Shown: one piece after another, positions 53,021-63,884 of the stretch | How positions within the stretch are numbered: the stretch's first letter is position 1 | How the letters are laid out: every line of letters begins with the position of its first letter | From: Photobacterium indicum | GTDB lineage: Bacteria > Pseudomonadota > Gammaproteobacteria > Enterobacterales > Vibrionaceae | DNA: 64,000 nt | Assembly (NCBI RefSeq): GCF_003026215.1 | Contig: NZ_PYOC01000008.1 | Location: forward strand, 165,587-229,586 | Direction of reading: 5' to 3' | Position numbers and translations under genes: made by a program | Notes under the pieces: generated by a model | Seen by the model: the letters and a program-made list of their open reading frames with translations, nothing else | What the model was told of the DNA's origin: nothing | Database searches by the model: none

Positions 53021-54688
53021 TTATGCTGCAATCAGTAATTCTTTCGCATTTGCTAGTGTACGGTCGGTAATCTCACTCCCACCCAGCAATCTTGCTAGCT
53101 CGGCAACACGTGCGTCGTCATTTAAAGGGCACATGCTTGTTTCTGTTTGTCCTTTGGTGCTCTTCTTGGCGACAAACATTTGCTGGTGGCCACAGCCTGC
53201 GACCTGCGGTAAGTGTGTTACACACATGACTTGGGTTGAATTGCCTAAAGTACGCAGCATTTTTCCGACAATTGCGGCTGTTGGCCCACTAATACCGACA
53301 TCGACTTCATCGAATATAAGGCTGGGTGTTTCAATTTTCTGGGCTGTTATCACTTGAATGGCTAACGATATACGCGATAACTCACCACCAGATGCGACTT
53401 TACCTAAGGGCTGCAGCGGCTGACCTGGGTTGGTGGATACTAAGAAGGTGATGGTGTCGAAGCCTAGTGGGCTTAACATACCTTCTGCATCATTTTGTAC
53501 GTCAATTTTAAAGATGCCATGTTCCATGCTGAGTTCATGCATGCTGCAAGAGATCTTTTTATCAAGCTCTTTGGCATAACGGTGGCGACTTTTACTGAGT
53601 TTTTCTGCTGTTGCTAAGAATGCTTGTCGTTTATTTTCAACAAGCTCTGCAAGTTCTTCCAGTCGCTCATCGCTACAATCAAGTTGTTCTAACTCTTTGA
53701 GTAGATCTTGGTGTTTCTGGAAGAGTTCGTTAGGCATAACGTAATGCTTACGGGCTAACGATAAAATTTTAGCAATGCGTTCTTCTAGGTAGACTAAGCG
53801 TTGGGGATCCATATCCAGATTATCTAAATAACCCCGTAGCTCTTGGCTAGCTTCTTGAACTTGGATAATGGCATCTTCCAGCATTTGTGGAATTGCACTC
53901 AAGCTATTATCGAACTCACCTAAGGATACGACTTGCTGGCTTGCCATTTGAAGCAGCTGTAAGGCATTGCCATCATCGTTGTCATATAAAATCGATAGGG
54001 CGGTTTGGCTCGAAAGTGCAAGTTCACCGCTATTTGATAAGCGTTTATGTTCTTCTTCTATCTCGCTGTATTCGTCTTCGCCAAGTGCCAAATCATGCAG
54101 TTCTTTTACTTGGTATTGAATAAGTTGCTTTTGTGCTTCATTTTTTTCACGATTTTGAGTTAGGCGCTTTAATTCATTATTCGTCTGACGCCAGTTTTGA
54201 TAAGCCTGACGTGTTTTATCCATTAAAAGGTGATGACCCGCATATTGATCCAACATTTGCTGTTGATAATCAGGACGCATTAGTTGCTGATGGGCATGTT
54301 GACCATGAATATTGATCAACAATTGGCCTAATGACTTCTGCTGAGAAGCAGGAACAGGGCTGCCGTTAATAAACCCACGAGAACGACCTTCTTTTGTTAT
54401 CACTCGGCGAAGAATACATTCTTCACCATCGACCAATTCATTGTCTTCGAGCCAGCGGCGCGCTGCTTGGTTATTTTTTAATGAGAATGCGGCAGAAAGT
54501 TCTGCTTTATCTTCGTTAGGACGAACCATAGACGCTTCAGCGCGATCACCAAGGCAGAGACCAAGCGCATCAATCGCGATCGATTTACCTGCACCGGTTT
54601 CACCAGTAATAGTGGTCATTCCTGACTTGAGTTCAAATTCTAGGTTTTTGACAATAGCAAAGTTAGAGATAGTCATATGAGAAAGCAT
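53021..54688 (-). CDS. recN: DNA repair ATPase RecN
   Basis: A 555-residue SMC-like protein. Walker A '[20 protein letters not shown]' near residue 30, two coiled coils around residues 150-370, signature '[13 protein letters not shown]' and Walker B '[12 protein letters not shown]' are all present. It acts in double-strand break repair. The upstream LexA box indicates SOS control. Confidence 0.96.
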   Translation of the reverse strand: MLSHMTISNFAIVKNLEFELKSGMTTITGETGAGKSIAIDALGLCLGDRAEASMVRPNEDKAELSAAFSLKNNQAARRWLEDNELVDGEECILRRVITKEGRSRGFINGSPVPASQQKSLGQLLINIHGQHAHQQLMRPDYQQQMLDQYAGHHLLMDKTRQAYQNWRQTNNELKRLTQNREKNEAQKQLIQYQVKELHDLALGEDEYSEIEEEHKRLSNSGELALSSQTALSILYDNDDGNALQLLQMASQQVVSLGEFDNSLSAIPQMLEDAIIQVQEASQELRGYLDNLDMDPQRLVYLEERIAKILSLARKHYVMPNELFQKHQDLLKELEQLDCSDERLEELAELVENKRQAFLATAEKLSKSRHRYAKELDKKISCSMHELSMEHGIFKIDVQNDAEGMLSPLGFDTITFLVSTNPGQPLQPLGKVASGGELSRISLAIQVITAQKIETPSLIFDEVDVGISGPTAAIVGKMLRTLGNSTQVMCVTHLPQVAGCGHQQMFVAKKSTKGQTETSMCPLNDDARVAELARLLGGSEITDRTLANAKELLIAA

Positions 54689-54734
54689 GTGTTCACCTGT
54701 TTAAATCAACACCTGTGTTTTCATACAGTATATA

Positions 54735-54750
54735 CTGTATCTAAGTACAG
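54735..54750 (-). promoter_or_regulatory. LexA (SOS) box upstream of recN
   Basis: CTGTATCTAAGTACAG fits the CTGT-N8-ACAG LexA consensus exactly. It is 47 bases upstream of the recN start. Neighbouring partial CTGT/ACAG units (54724-54760) suggest additional half-sites. Confidence 0.88.
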
Positions 54751-54816
54751 TAAAGTACTGTGGTGAAATATTTGATGAAAAAGTCGAATATGGTAAGTCG
54801 ATGAATTTCAGGTAAT

Positions 54817-54846
54817 AAAAAGCCAGCAATAAGATGCTGGCTTTTT
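54817..54846. terminator. Terminator downstream of nadK
   Basis: AAAAAGCCAGCA (54817-54828) and TGCTGGCTTTTT (54835-54846) form a perfect 12-base stem with a six-base loop. It follows the nadK stop by about 20 bases. Confidence 0.9.
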
Positions 54847-54867
54847 GCTTTCAGAAAAAATGCGTGA

Positions 54868-55749
54868 TCAAAACAGTTTACTTGACCAACCTAATTTGGC
54901 GCGGAGTACACCGTAGTAGTTATAATTTTTAGGGTGAATAAGCTGTAATTGCTCAGGGCTTTGATAGATATGGACCTCATCACCAGGGCTAACAGGTAGG
55001 GAAACCTGTCCATCACAGCTTACTTCTAATGTACTGCCGTTATCGGGCGACACTAGTAATTTAATGCAACGATCACCATCGACCACTAAAGGACGACTTG
55101 ATAGCGTATGTGGAAACATCGGCACTAAGGCTATTGCATTTAAACTTGGCGACAGAATAGGGCCACCACCAGACAGTGAATAGGCTGTTGAGCCTGTCGG
55201 GGTTGCAATGATCAAACCATCAGAACGTTGAGAAAAGGCGAAGTTATCATCAATATACACTTCAAATTCGATCATGTGAGCGATCTTATCTGGGTGTAAT
55301 ACGGCTTCGTTTAATGCGGCGTTCCGGCTTTTTATTTGTCCGTGCCGATGAACTTCTGCTTCTAATAAAAAGCGGCGTTCCGTTACAAATTCACCCTCTA
55401 AAACTCGGGTTAATTCTTCTTTGAAGCTTTCTGGGTCAAGATCTGTCAGAAAACCTAAATTACCACGGTTAACCCCAATAACAGCGATGTCGAAACGCGA
55501 TAGCACGCGCGCTGCGCCTAACATGTTGCCATCGCCACCGACGACAATCGCGAGGTTCGCTTTATCGCCAATAGTAAGTAAATCGCACAAACAGTCTTGA
55601 GGCACATCAAGGTCGTTCGCTAATCGATGATCGACTAAAACGTCGTAGCCTTTGCCTGTTAACCAGTCAAAGAGGGTTTTGTGAGTTTGCAGAGCATCTG
55701 GGTTTCTTGGCTTACCAATTAACGCGATTGTTTGAAAAATGCGCTTCAT
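54868..55749 (-). CDS. nadK: NAD kinase
   Basis: A 293-residue NAD kinase, same length as the E. coli enzyme. '[16 protein letters not shown]' is the conserved GGDGN motif, and '[17 protein letters not shown]' is the NAD-binding segment. It phosphorylates NAD to NADP with ATP. It is divergent from grpE, the usual order. Confidence 0.96.
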   Translation of the reverse strand: MKRIFQTIALIGKPRNPDALQTHKTLFDWLTGKGYDVLVDHRLANDLDVPQDCLCDLLTIGDKANLAIVVGGDGNMLGAARVLSRFDIAVIGVNRGNLGFLTDLDPESFKEELTRVLEGEFVTERRFLLEAEVHRHGQIKSRNAALNEAVLHPDKIAHMIEFEVYIDDNFAFSQRSDGLIIATPTGSTAYSLSGGGPILSPSLNAIALVPMFPHTLSSRPLVVDGDRCIKLLVSPDNGSTLEVSCDGQVSLPVSPGDEVHIYQSPEQLQLIHPKNYNYYGVLRAKLGWSSKLF

Positions 55750-55828
55750 GTCCTTGATCCGACAAATGATAGTGAGGCCAGTATAGCCTTAGGTTTAGAG
55801 ACTTGTCGCGCTTTGTTAGCGAACTCTG

Positions 55829-55856
55829 CTTGAATCATTGACGTTCATCCCCATAA
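55829..55856 (+). promoter_or_regulatory. Sigma-32 promoter of grpE
   Basis: CTTGAA (55829-55834), 14 bases, CCCCATAA (55849-55856) match the heat-shock consensus almost perfectly. It lies about 107 bases upstream of the grpE start. Confidence 0.9.
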
Positions 55857-55962
55857 TAGGCACATGAATGTTTTTTTTGAGCAGATAATACTGGTTTATC
55901 TACTCAAATTTGTGAACAATTGTATTTAAAATACATCAGTATCTTGGCGGAGAAGTAAAAGC

Positions 55963-56583
55963 ATGAACAATGAAGACAAAAAACTACAGGATGAACAGCT
56001 GCAGCAAGAGACTGTAGAAGCGGCTGAGACTGTTTCTGCTGAGGAAGAATTTGTAGAAATTACTGCTGAAGAAATGCAAATCGCACGTATTGCTGAATTA
56101 GAAGCAGCGCTACTTTCAAGTGATGCAAAAGTAAAAGAAGCGCAAGATAACGTGCTTCGTGCTCGCGCAGAAGGTGAAAATGTTCGTCGACGTTCAGAAG
56201 TAGAAATCGATAAGGCTCGTAAATTTGCATTGAATAAATTTACTGAAGAATTATTGCCTGTTATCGATAATCTTGAACGTGCTATCGAGATGGCAGATAA
56301 GAATGACGAAGCGTTGAAGTCAATGATTGAAGGTGTTGAACTAACGCTTAAAACAATGACTGCAACGGTTGAGAAATTCGGTCTGAAGCAGCACAACCCT
56401 GTAGGTGAAGCATTTAACCCTGAATTCCATCAAGCAATGTCTATTCAGGAAAGTGCAGAGCATGAACCAAATACGGTAATGCTTGTTATGCAGAAAGGTT
56501 ATGAGCTTAACGGCCGTATTATTCGTCCTGCAATGGTAATGGTATCTAAAGCTGCTGCTGGCAGTGTAGATATGCAAGCATAA
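55963..56583 (+). CDS. grpE: Nucleotide exchange factor GrpE
   Basis: A 206-residue GrpE. An acidic N-terminus (many Glu/Asp) and long coiled coil (about 45-110) lead into the beta domain ('[20 protein letters not shown]', '[18 protein letters not shown]'). It releases ADP from DnaK. AGGGAG-like GGCGGAGAAG precedes the ATG. Confidence 0.96.
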   Translation: MNNEDKKLQDEQLQQETVEAAETVSAEEEFVEITAEEMQIARIAELEAALLSSDAKVKEAQDNVLRARAEGENVRRRSEVEIDKARKFALNKFTEELLPVIDNLERAIEMADKNDEALKSMIEGVELTLKTMTATVEKFGLKQHNPVGEAFNPEFHQAMSIQESAEHEPNTVMLVMQKGYELNGRIIRPAMVMVSKAAAGSVDMQA

Positions 56584-56601
56584 CTGTATAAATGCTTTAA
56601 A

Positions 56602-56627
56602 AAGACCCACTACGGTGGGTTTTTTAT
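56602..56627 (+). terminator. Terminator after grpE
   Basis: ACCCAC (56605-56610), loop TACG, GTGGGT (56615-56620) and a following T-run form a compact terminator 20 bases past the grpE stop, so dnaK relies on its own promoter. Confidence 0.85.
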
Positions 56628-56655
56628 TTTATTTAAATATTTTTTGGGTGTTGCC

Positions 56656-56683
56656 CTTGAAATGGGGATGATTGGCCTTATTT
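56656..56683 (+). promoter_or_regulatory. Sigma-32 promoter of dnaKJ
   Basis: CTTGAA (56656-56661), 14 bases, CCTTATTT (56676-56683) match the sigma-32 consensus except for two -10 positions (consensus CCCCATNT). It lies about 107 bases upstream of dnaK. Confidence 0.75.
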
Positions 56684-56789
56684 AGTAATCATACGACATC
56701 GTAAACTTATTTTGTCTGGGTATAACCCATATAGCGACGTTCATTTCGGACGCGCTTGTAAAATTAAATGAATTTCGGAGAAAAGCCTG

Positions 56790-58709
56790 ATGGGTAGAAT
56801 TATTGGTATTGACTTGGGTACAACTAACTCTTGTGTAGCAGTACTTGATGGCGACAAACCGCGCGTAATTGAAAATGCGGAAGGTGAGCGTACTACGGCA
56901 TCTGTTGTTGCTTACACCCAAGATGGTGAAACGCTAGTAGGTCAACCTGCTAAGCGCCAAGCGGTAACAAACCCTGAGAACACATTATACGCAATTAAGC
57001 GTCTAATCGGTCGTCGCTTTGAAGATGAAGAAGTTCAGCGTGATCTTAAAATCATGCCTTTTAAAATCATCAAAGCTGATAACGGTGATGCATGGGTAGA
57101 AGCGAAAGGCCAAAAAATGGCTGCTCCTCAAGTATCTGCTGAAATTCTTAAGAAAATGAAGAAAACAGCTGAAGACTTCCTAGGCGAAGAAGTAACAGGC
57201 GCAGTAATTACTGTTCCTGCATACTTTAACGATGCTCAGCGTCAAGCAACGAAAGATGCTGGTCGTATCGCAGGTCTAGAAGTTAAGCGTATTATCAACG
57301 AACCAACAGCAGCTGCACTTGCTTACGGTCTTGATAAGAAAGGCGGCGATCGCACTATCGCAGTTTACGACCTTGGTGGTGGTACATTCGATATCTCTAT
57401 CATCGAAATCGATGAAGTAGAAGGCGAGAAGACTTTCGAAGTTCTTTCAACTAACGGTGATACACACCTTGGTGGTGAAGATTTCGATAACCGCATGATC
57501 AACTACTTAGTTGAAGAATTCAAAAAAGAACAAGGCATGGATCTTCGCAACGATCCTCTTGCAATGCAGCGTCTAAAAGAAGCTGCTGAGAAAGCGAAAA
57601 TTGAGCTTTCTTCTGCACAACAAACTGATGTAAACCTTCCTTACATCACTGCAGATGCATCTGGTCCTAAGCACATGAACATCAAGGTGACTCGTGCGAA
57701 GCTTGAGTCTCTAGTTGAAGATCTTGTACAGCGTTCTCTTGAGCCTCTAAAAGTTGCTCTTTCTGATGCTGGTCTATCTGTAAGCGAAATCACTGACGTA
57801 ATCGTTGTTGGTGGTCAAACTCGTATGCCTATGGTTCAAGCAAAAGTTGCTGAGTTCTTTGGTAAAGAAGCACGTAAAGACGTAAACCCTGATGAAGCTG
57901 TTGCTGTAGGCGCGGCTGTTCAAGGTGGTGTTCTTGCGGGTGACGTGAAAGATGTACTTCTTCTTGACGTAACGCCACTATCTCTTGGTATCGAAACCAT
58001 GGGTGGTGTTATGACTAAGCTAATCGAGAAGAACACAACTATCCCAACGAAAGCGAACCAAGTTTTCTCTACTGCAGAAGACAACCAGAGCGCGGTAACT
58101 ATCCACGTTCTTCAAGGTGAGCGTAAGCAATCTAGCTATAACAAATCACTAGGTCAGTTTAACCTTGAAGGTATTCAAGCTGCTGCTCGTGGTATGCCAC
58201 AAATCGAAGTAGTATTCGACCTAGATGCTGATGGTATCTTGCACGTATCTGCTAAAGATAAGAGCACAGGTAAAGAGCAGAAGATCACGATTCAATCTTC
58301 AAGCGGCCTAAGCGACGAAGATATCGAGAAAATGGTTCAAGAAGCAGAAGCTAACAAAGAATCGGACAAGAAGTTCGAAGAGTTAGTAACTGCTCGTAAC
58401 CAAGCTGATCAGCTAATTCACGGTACTCGTAAGCAAATTGAAGAAGCTGGCGAAGCACTACCAGCTGAAGACAAAGAGAAAATCGAAGCTGCTGTTTCTG
58501 AATTAGAAGAAGCACGTAAAGCTGAAGATAAAGAAGCAATCGACGCGAAAGTTCAAGCGCTAGTTGCTGCTTCTCAGAAGCTTATGGAAATCGCTCAACA
58601 GCAAGCTCAAGCTCAGCAAGCACCAGGCGGTGAAGGCGAGCAAGAAGCAAAGCAAGATGACAATGTTGTTGACGCTGAGTTCGAAGAAGTTAAAGACGAA
58701 AAAAAATAA
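56790..58709 (+). CDS. dnaK: Chaperone DnaK (Hsp70)
   Basis: A 639-residue Hsp70. '[13 protein letters not shown]' at the N-terminus, '[12 protein letters not shown]' and '[12 protein letters not shown]' are ATPase signatures, followed by substrate-binding and helical lid domains. It ends with the cytosolic motif 'EEVKDEKK'. Translation start ATG 56790 follows TTCGGAGAAAAG. Strong codon bias fits high expression. Confidence 0.98.
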   Translation: MGRIIGIDLGTTNSCVAVLDGDKPRVIENAEGERTTASVVAYTQDGETLVGQPAKRQAVTNPENTLYAIKRLIGRRFEDEEVQRDLKIMPFKIIKADNGDAWVEAKGQKMAAPQVSAEILKKMKKTAEDFLGEEVTGAVITVPAYFNDAQRQATKDAGRIAGLEVKRIINEPTAAALAYGLDKKGGDRTIAVYDLGGGTFDISIIEIDEVEGEKTFEVLSTNGDTHLGGEDFDNRMINYLVEEFKKEQGMDLRNDPLAMQRLKEAAEKAKIELSSAQQTDVNLPYITADASGPKHMNIKVTRAKLESLVEDLVQRSLEPLKVALSDAGLSVSEITDVIVVGGQTRMPMVQAKVAEFFGKEARKDVNPDEAVAVGAAVQGGVLAGDVKDVLLLDVTPLSLGIETMGGVMTKLIEKNTTIPTKANQVFSTAEDNQSAVTIHVLQGERKQSSYNKSLGQFNLEGIQAAARGMPQIEVVFDLDADGILHVSAKDKSTGKEQKITIQSSSGLSDEDIEKMVQEAEANKESDKKFEELVTARNQADQLIHGTRKQIEEAGEALPAEDKEKIEAAVSELEEARKAEDKEAIDAKVQALVAASQKLMEIAQQQAQAQQAPGGEGEQEAKQDDNVVDAEFEEVKDEKK

Positions 58710-58797
58710 GATAGTTAATTCATAATCTTATTTTCGAACGGGCGTTAGGGGTTACTCTATCGCCCGTAGCTGTATTTAAAGCAGGTGACAGTTAAGT

Positions 58798-59940
58798 ATG
58801 TCAAAACGCGATTTTTATGAAGTTCTAGGTGTTGGTCGAGACGCCGGAGAACGTGAGATTAAAAAGGCTTATAAACGCCTTGCAATGAAATTTCACCCTG
58901 ATCGCAATCAGGAAGCAGATGCGACTGAAAAATTTAAAGAAGTCAAAACTGCGTATGAAATTCTGACCGACCCTCAGAAGAAAGCGGCATACGATCAGTA
59001 CGGCCATGCAGCCTTTGAACAAGGTGGCGGTGGTGGCGGCTACGGTGGTGGCGGCGGCGCTGATTTCGGTGACATCTTTGGTGATGTATTTGGCGATATC
59101 TTTGGTGGCGGCGGCGGTGGTCGACGTCAACAGTCGCGTGCTCAACGTGGCTCCGATCTTCGCTACAACATGGAACTGACATTAGAAGAAGCTGTTCGTG
59201 GCTGCTCTAAAGAAATCCGTGTACCAACATTGGTTGGTTGTGATTCGTGTGACGGTTCTGGTGCCAAGAAAGGTTCATCAGCAACAACGTGTGGCACTTG
59301 TCATGGCCAAGGCCAAGTACAAATGCGTCAAGGTTTCTTTGCTGTACAGCAAGCTTGTCCACATTGTCACGGTCGCGGCAAGATCATCAAAGACCCATGT
59401 AATTCATGTCATGGTCAAGGTCGAGTTGAAAAAACGAAAACCTTGTCAGTTAAGATTCCAGCGGGTGTTGACACGGGTGATCGTATTCGTCTTTCTAGTG
59501 AAGGTGAAGCGGGTGAATTTGGTGCGCCAGCTGGTGATTTGTACGTACAGGTACATGTTGCAGAGCATTCAATTTTTGAACGTGATGGCAACAACCTATA
59601 TTGCGAAGTACCTGTTAGCTTTACGATGGCCGCCGTTGGTGGTGAAGTAGAAGTACCCACTTTGAATGGTCGCGTAAATCTAAAAGTACCATCAGAAACA
59701 CAAACCGGACGTATGTTCCGTATGCGTGGTAAAGGCGTTAAGTCTGTACGCGGCGGTGCTGTTGGCGATTTGATTTGTAAGCTAGTTGTTGAAACACCAG
59801 TTAATTTAAGTTCTCATCAAAAAGAGCTACTTAAAGAGCTAGAAGAAAGCTTTGGTGGAAATGCAGCAAGTAAGCATAAGCCAAAGTCTGAAGGTTTCTT
59901 CAATGGTGTGAAGAAATTTTTTGATGATTTAACTGGTTAA
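58798..59940 (+). CDS. dnaJ: Co-chaperone DnaJ
   Basis: A 380-residue DnaJ. The J-domain with HPD ('KFHPDRN', about 33-39) is followed by a Gly/Phe region (75-105), four CxxCxGxG zinc repeats (about 145-205: [32 protein letters not shown]) and C-terminal substrate domains. It stimulates DnaK's ATPase. It lies 88 bases after dnaK, likely co-transcribed. Confidence 0.98.
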   Translation: MSKRDFYEVLGVGRDAGEREIKKAYKRLAMKFHPDRNQEADATEKFKEVKTAYEILTDPQKKAAYDQYGHAAFEQGGGGGGYGGGGGADFGDIFGDVFGDIFGGGGGGRRQQSRAQRGSDLRYNMELTLEEAVRGCSKEIRVPTLVGCDSCDGSGAKKGSSATTCGTCHGQGQVQMRQGFFAVQQACPHCHGRGKIIKDPCNSCHGQGRVEKTKTLSVKIPAGVDTGDRIRLSSEGEAGEFGAPAGDLYVQVHVAEHSIFERDGNNLYCEVPVSFTMAAVGGEVEVPTLNGRVNLKVPSETQTGRMFRMRGKGVKSVRGGAVGDLICKLVVETPVNLSSHQKELLKELEESFGGNAASKHKPKSEGFFNGVKKFFDDLTG

Positions 59941-59962
59941 TGTTTGATTGATTAGTTAGACG

Positions 59963-59990
59963 AAAAAAGCCGACGAAAGTCGGCTTTTTT
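59963..59990 (+). terminator. Terminator after dnaJ
   Basis: AAAAAAGCCGAC (59963-59974), loop GAAA, GTCGGCTTTTTT (59979-59990): perfect 12-base stem with a T-run. Confidence 0.92.
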
Positions 59991-60054
59991 GTATCAATAA
60001 CAAAAATAGTTTCATCTAAAGCATGATAGAAAGTTGTTTGGGTCATAAACTTTA

Positions 60055-60438
60055 TTACCAACAACCAGCTGGTCCGGTTTGACCTGTATTTTTTATTGTT
60101 AGATCAGTACAGAAATCATTAAGTTGTGCGTTTTGCCTAGCTGCAGTAATTGTATAGTTGGTTGTTGTTGCGGTAATAGCATAGTTGTAACGCTCCCCAC
60201 TTATATCGCAGCTTGGGCAAAGGTTTGCCACAGTATTATTTGTATCGTTATAAGTGTGCCCCTTAGTTCGCTTTTCTTCTAATGCGAGCTGAATCATTAC
60301 TAAATCCCCCATCGCTTGATTGCGATAACTCTTCAAAACATGTGATTGATAAGAAGGGTAAGCAATAGCGGTTAATATGCCAATAATTGCCACAGTGATA
60401 AGTAACTCGATCAGTGTCACGCCTTTTTGTTCATTCAT
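60055..60438 (-). CDS. Type IV minor pilin, PilE-like
   Basis: A 127-residue prepilin. The short leader 'MNEQKG' is cut by prepilin peptidase before 'VTLIELLITVAIIGILTAIA' with Glu5 of the mature form. The C-terminal half has paired Cys ('CPSCD', 'FCTDL', 'AGCW'). It is transcribed away from the other pilin genes and is probably a PilE-type minor pilin. Confidence 0.85.
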   Translation of the reverse strand: MNEQKGVTLIELLITVAIIGILTAIAYPSYQSHVLKSYRNQAMGDLVMIQLALEEKRTKGHTYNDTNNTVANLCPSCDISGERYNYAITATTTNYTITAARQNAQLNDFCTDLTIKNTGQTGPAGCW

Positions 60439-60572
60439 TGACGGCTCCTTCCTCTAATATTCGAATTCACTCGATAATTATCTCTTTATAATCAGGGGTA
60501 TTTTGCTCTGGTGATACGATATGAATCAAGTTGAACTTATGCTGTCGACATGTTTATAAAGGGAACTGGGGA

Positions 60573-61160
60573 ATGCCTCGCGGAATGGTTCAATCATTAC
60601 ACCATATACATTTTAATAGCTGGAAGACTCTTGGGTTTACTCTGCTAGAGCTGATTATTACCGTCGCAATCGTCGCTATTTTAGTTTCTGCCGCCGCCCC
60701 TTCGTTCAGTCAGTTAATTGATTCAAATAAAGTGAAGCGGTTAGCTACAGAAATCGAGTGGCTGTTGGTTCAAGCAAAATCAGAAGCTGTGATGCGTAAT
60801 GAAGAGTTGAAAGTGCATTTTGTTCGGGATGATTCAGGTGAATTAACATATCAGGATGATGGTAACTGGGTATTGGCTGTGACATTAAAAGCAGCTGTAA
60901 TTACAGATCGAGCTTCTGCAAAAAATATAGCTATTGCACTCATCGATGGTCAAGATTTCAAGAGAGTATCGATAAAAGCATCAAATAATTATGTTAGCTA
61001 TACGATTGACCCTGTTCGAGCCACACCGAGCAATTCAGGGAGTTACTGGTTATATATAGATTCGAGTAAAGACGTGAAAGTTATGATTAATCAGTTAACT
61101 GGTCGCGTAAGAACTTGTGGTGAAACAGGGGAGTATTATGGCTATAAATCGTGTGGTTAA
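60573..61160 (+). CDS. FimT/GspH-type pseudopilin
   Basis: A 195-residue minor pilin. An unusually long leader of about 20 residues precedes 'GFTLLELIITVAIVAILVSA' (prepilin cleavage before F). The C-terminal domain resembles GspH/FimT. ATG 60573 has a GGGA site; later ATG 60585 is possible, and the frame is open to 60531. It starts a five-gene cluster with overlapping genes through 63507. Confidence 0.78.
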   Translation: MPRGMVQSLHHIHFNSWKTLGFTLLELIITVAIVAILVSAAAPSFSQLIDSNKVKRLATEIEWLLVQAKSEAVMRNEELKVHFVRDDSGELTYQDDGNWVLAVTLKAAVITDRASAKNIAIALIDGQDFKRVSIKASNNYVSYTIDPVRATPSNSGSYWLYIDSSKDVKVMINQLTGRVRTCGETGEYYGYKSCG

Positions 61161-61776
61161 TCTTGTTTGCCTTCAACGAGGTATGTCGCTGATTGAATTG
61201 TTGGTTGCTTCGAGTCTAGGCCTCATTGTTTTAGCCTCTGTAGGGAGCATTTTTCTAAGTGGGCATAATATGGCTGCTGAACGAATAAAACAGTTGATGC
61301 TAGCTCAAGATATGAATGATGCAATAAGGATCATGAAAAACGACATACAGCGAGCAGGTTATAATTCGGATAATTCAGGAACTTTGACCTTATCTGGCGC
61401 CTCTTCGACCATTGTTGTTAACTCCGCAAATGATTCAATTAGTTATGTGTATGAAGATGAAAATGCTGAATGGCGAATTGTGAAGTTTCGATTTAAGTCG
61501 GCATTACCTAATAACGTGATTCAAATGTGTGTTGATATGGTTACACCGTCAGTAGGTGGTATAACCCAGAGTGATGCAAGTTGCGGAGCTGGAACCGTCT
61601 TTTCATTAATGGATCAAGCTTACATAAACGTTACTGATTTTGATGTGGTGCCAACTCCTCTATCGACATCATCTGCAACGTCTTCAATTGTCGATATTCG
61701 CTTATCAGCGACATTACCAAAAACGAGTTATATAAAAACGGTATCAACAAAAATTAAAACAAGGAATTGGAATTAA
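61138..61776 (+). CDS. PilW-type minor pilin
   Basis: A 212-residue prepilin-like protein with 'RGMSLIELLVASSLGLIVLA' near residues 15-34 and the 'MAAERIKQLMLAQDMNDAIR' helix typical of PilW. The ATG at 61138 has AGGGGAG and overlaps the previous gene by 23 bases. It probably helps initiate pilus assembly. Confidence 0.8.
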   Translation: MAINRVVNLVCLQRGMSLIELLVASSLGLIVLASVGSIFLSGHNMAAERIKQLMLAQDMNDAIRIMKNDIQRAGYNSDNSGTLTLSGASSTIVVNSANDSISYVYEDENAEWRIVKFRFKSALPNNVIQMCVDMVTPSVGGITQSDASCGAGTVFSLMDQAYINVTDFDVVPTPLSTSSATSSIVDIRLSATLPKTSYIKTVSTKIKTRNWN

Positions 61777-63107
61777 TGAAGAGTCAAAAAGGAATGGCGA
61801 CTTTATTAGTAACGGCCATGTTATTAGTGGTGTCGTTATTATTTTCATTAGCATCTTATAAAAATGCTTTTTACCAAATTAAGCGAACGCAAAATGAGGT
61901 GTTGGCAAGGCAAGCGCATTGGCGAGCTGAGGGTGGGCTTGAGTGTGCTTTTTCAGAAATGAATGCATCAAGTAATCTGCCAAATGATCCAGCCTATATG
62001 AATACTTGTAGTAATAATCTTGTGGATACGGATATACGTTTTTCATTTCCGTCAAGCAATCAGATTAGAATTGTGTCAGAAGCTTCATCTGGTATCGTAG
62101 CAAAATCAACTGTCACAAAGACTGCTAAGTTTGGCGGAGGGATAAATAGCACTATTAAGATGAATGCTTCCGTTCTAGAACTTACAGGTTCTCAGCACTT
62201 TGTCCCCAATCCGACAGAAACGTTTATTAGCGCTGACAACTTCGCTTGTCAGTCAGTTGTGACGAGTGGGGTTGTTAGCTATATAAGTAGCGCAAGTGGT
62301 ACAGATGAACACTTTTTAACAACGGATAGCACAGTTAGTCACCATGGTGGAGGGCCGGGAGGGGCAATCACATTTACTTGTGATAGTCGTTATCGTTCTA
62401 ATCTGTTTGATACAACAAATATACCTACTGGATTTGTTGTGAGTGATTTAGTCAAGGGCTTGGATATTATCGAAAACACCACTGTAGATGTATTTCAGGA
62501 TATTTTTGGTGTTGACCATGCCGAATGGAAAACAGTTAGAAGTGAAATTGCTCAAGATTCAAAGGGAGATATTATTAGCCCAAGTATAGTCAATGGAAAA
62601 GGTGGGGATGCAGTTACAGCGCAAGGATGGATTACAGAATGTTCGAAATTAGTTGAAGCTTCCTTTTTAGCTGGAAATAAAAAGATCTGGGTTGATGGGT
62701 CATGTGCATTAGGTGCTAATATTTTTGGCGGTGTGGTTTCTGACAAGTCAATCATGTTGGTGATTCATGATGGTTTTGTGGAGTTTAATGCTTCGGGTGC
62801 ATTTAATGGGCTGTTATATCAATATGCATCAATAGCACTAAATGCAAAATCAATATGGGAAGACCGAGTTGATAATATTACATTTCCTGTCAGAGCGTTT
62901 AATAAATCGGATATAGATCCTAATTTTTTAAATGTAAGCTTTTTTGTCAATGGCTCAACTTATATTGATGGAGCTATTGGTATTGATGCTCCTGATAGAA
63001 CCGTTAGAATTAATGGCTCTATCATTCCTTCATATAATGCAGGTAAATCAGGTGAGTTTATTAATGGTAAATTAACTTGGCTTGAGGGATCTTGGTATGA
63101 TCTCTAA
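61776..63107 (+). CDS. Large PilX-like minor pilin or pilus-tip protein
   Basis: A 443-residue protein. It begins 'MKSQKGMATLLVTAMLLVVS' with a pilin-like membrane helix lacking the usual Glu5, then a helical spine and 'EGGLECAF' as in PilX. The about 350-residue C-terminal part is beta-rich and about twice the usual PilX size. The ATG at 61776 overlaps the previous stop (TAATG). An adhesin-like tip role is an inference. Confidence 0.65.
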   Translation: MKSQKGMATLLVTAMLLVVSLLFSLASYKNAFYQIKRTQNEVLARQAHWRAEGGLECAFSEMNASSNLPNDPAYMNTCSNNLVDTDIRFSFPSSNQIRIVSEASSGIVAKSTVTKTAKFGGGINSTIKMNASVLELTGSQHFVPNPTETFISADNFACQSVVTSGVVSYISSASGTDEHFLTTDSTVSHHGGGPGGAITFTCDSRYRSNLFDTTNIPTGFVVSDLVKGLDIIENTTVDVFQDIFGVDHAEWKTVRSEIAQDSKGDIISPSIVNGKGGDAVTAQGWITECSKLVEASFLAGNKKIWVDGSCALGANIFGGVVSDKSIMLVIHDGFVEFNASGAFNGLLYQYASIALNAKSIWEDRVDNITFPVRAFNKSDIDPNFLNVSFFVNGSTYIDGAIGIDAPDRTVRINGSIIPSYNAGKSGEFINGKLTWLEGSWYDL

Positions 63108-63507
63108 ATCGAAAGGTTTTAGTCTTATTGAGGTACTGATTTCCTTTGTTGTTCTTACTGTCGGTGTACTTGGTCTTGTAAAGCTTCAAGCTTATATGGA
63201 AGTGAAATCTGAAAATGCGCTTCACAGCATTGATACTTTATACTTAGCAGAAGAAAAACTAGAGTTATTTCGGACCCGCTCACAAAGTGCAGGAACTGGC
63301 ACTATGTTATATAGCGACATAAAGGGTAGTACTGAATCGCTATCAATGGCTGGAACAACAGTCAGTAGAGTCGTTGTCGTAAAAAATGATTTTCCTGTAC
63401 TTGGTACTAAACACATTAAAGTATCAGTAAACTGGACTGATCGTTGGAATACCCCCCAGACAGTGGATTTAGATACTGTCATATCTAAATATAGCGAGTT
63501 TGATTAG
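63097..63507 (+). CDS. PilV-type minor pilin
   Basis: A 136-residue prepilin with 'KGFSLIEVLISFVVLTVGVL', the PilV signature (leader cut before F; Glu5 present). It starts at 63097 with GAGGGATC upstream, overlapping the large PilX-like gene by 11 bases. It completes the minor pilin operon. Confidence 0.85.
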   Translation: MISKSKGFSLIEVLISFVVLTVGVLGLVKLQAYMEVKSENALHSIDTLYLAEEKLELFRTRSQSAGTGTMLYSDIKGSTESLSMAGTTVSRVVVVKNDFPVLGTKHIKVSVNWTDRWNTPQTVDLDTVISKYSEFD

Positions 63508-63545
63508 CCTTTAAAATTACGTCTTGCGAGTAAGATTTAGCCCAC

Positions 63546-63587
63546 AAAAACCAATCGTGTTCAAATTTTGAACGGTTGGTTTTTTTT
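63546..63587 (+). terminator. Terminator after the pilin operon
   Basis: AAAAACCAATCGTGTTCAAA (63546-63565) pairs with TTTGAACGGTTGGTTTTTTT with small mismatches and a strong T-run. It insulates the pilin operon from the rRNA operon. Confidence 0.85.
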
Positions 63588-63600
63588 GTTTAAAAAAGAG

Positions 63601-63628
63601 TTGTCACTCGCAAAAATCCCCCTATAAT
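63601..63628 (+). promoter_or_regulatory. rRNA operon P1 promoter
   Basis: TTGTCA (63601-63606) and TATAAT (63623-63628) with 16-base spacing, followed by a GC-containing discriminator (GCGACC). The T/A-rich stretch just upstream would act as an UP element. Confidence 0.85.
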
Positions 63629-63678
63629 GCGACCTCACTGACACGGAGCACGGCGCTTAGCCAGCAACCTAGTCAGTA

Positions 63679-63694
63679 TGTTCTTTAACAATTT
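63679..63694 (+). promoter_or_regulatory. rRNA leader boxA antitermination site
   Basis: TGTTCTTTAACAATTT matches the rrn boxA consensus (TGCTCTTTAACA) with one change. It lies in the leader between P1 and 16S and should recruit the Nus antitermination complex. Confidence 0.75.
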
Positions 63695-63884
63695 GACCAT
63701 GCAATCTGTGTGGGCACTCGTAAGATTTTAAGTCGAAAGATTTATCAATGAACTGAGTGACCTTAATCATCGAAAGATGACACAGTCAATTTATGCTTCA
63801 TTTCTTCGCAAGAAGAATGAAACAAGAATATCAGTAAAAATCATTGAGCCGGTCGCCTTTTAACAAGAGCGGCCAACAAAACTT

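Noticed and set aside
54721..54740. ACAGTATATACTGT palindrome next to the LexA box as a second LexA site
   Set aside because: Its half-sites are in the wrong orientation (ACAG-N6-CTGT) for a LexA box; only 54735-54750 fits CTGT-N8-ACAG.
56790..59940. Long opposite-strand frames in dnaK and dnaJ
   Set aside because: They are by-products of strong codon bias and Gly-rich repeats in highly expressed genes, with no family features.
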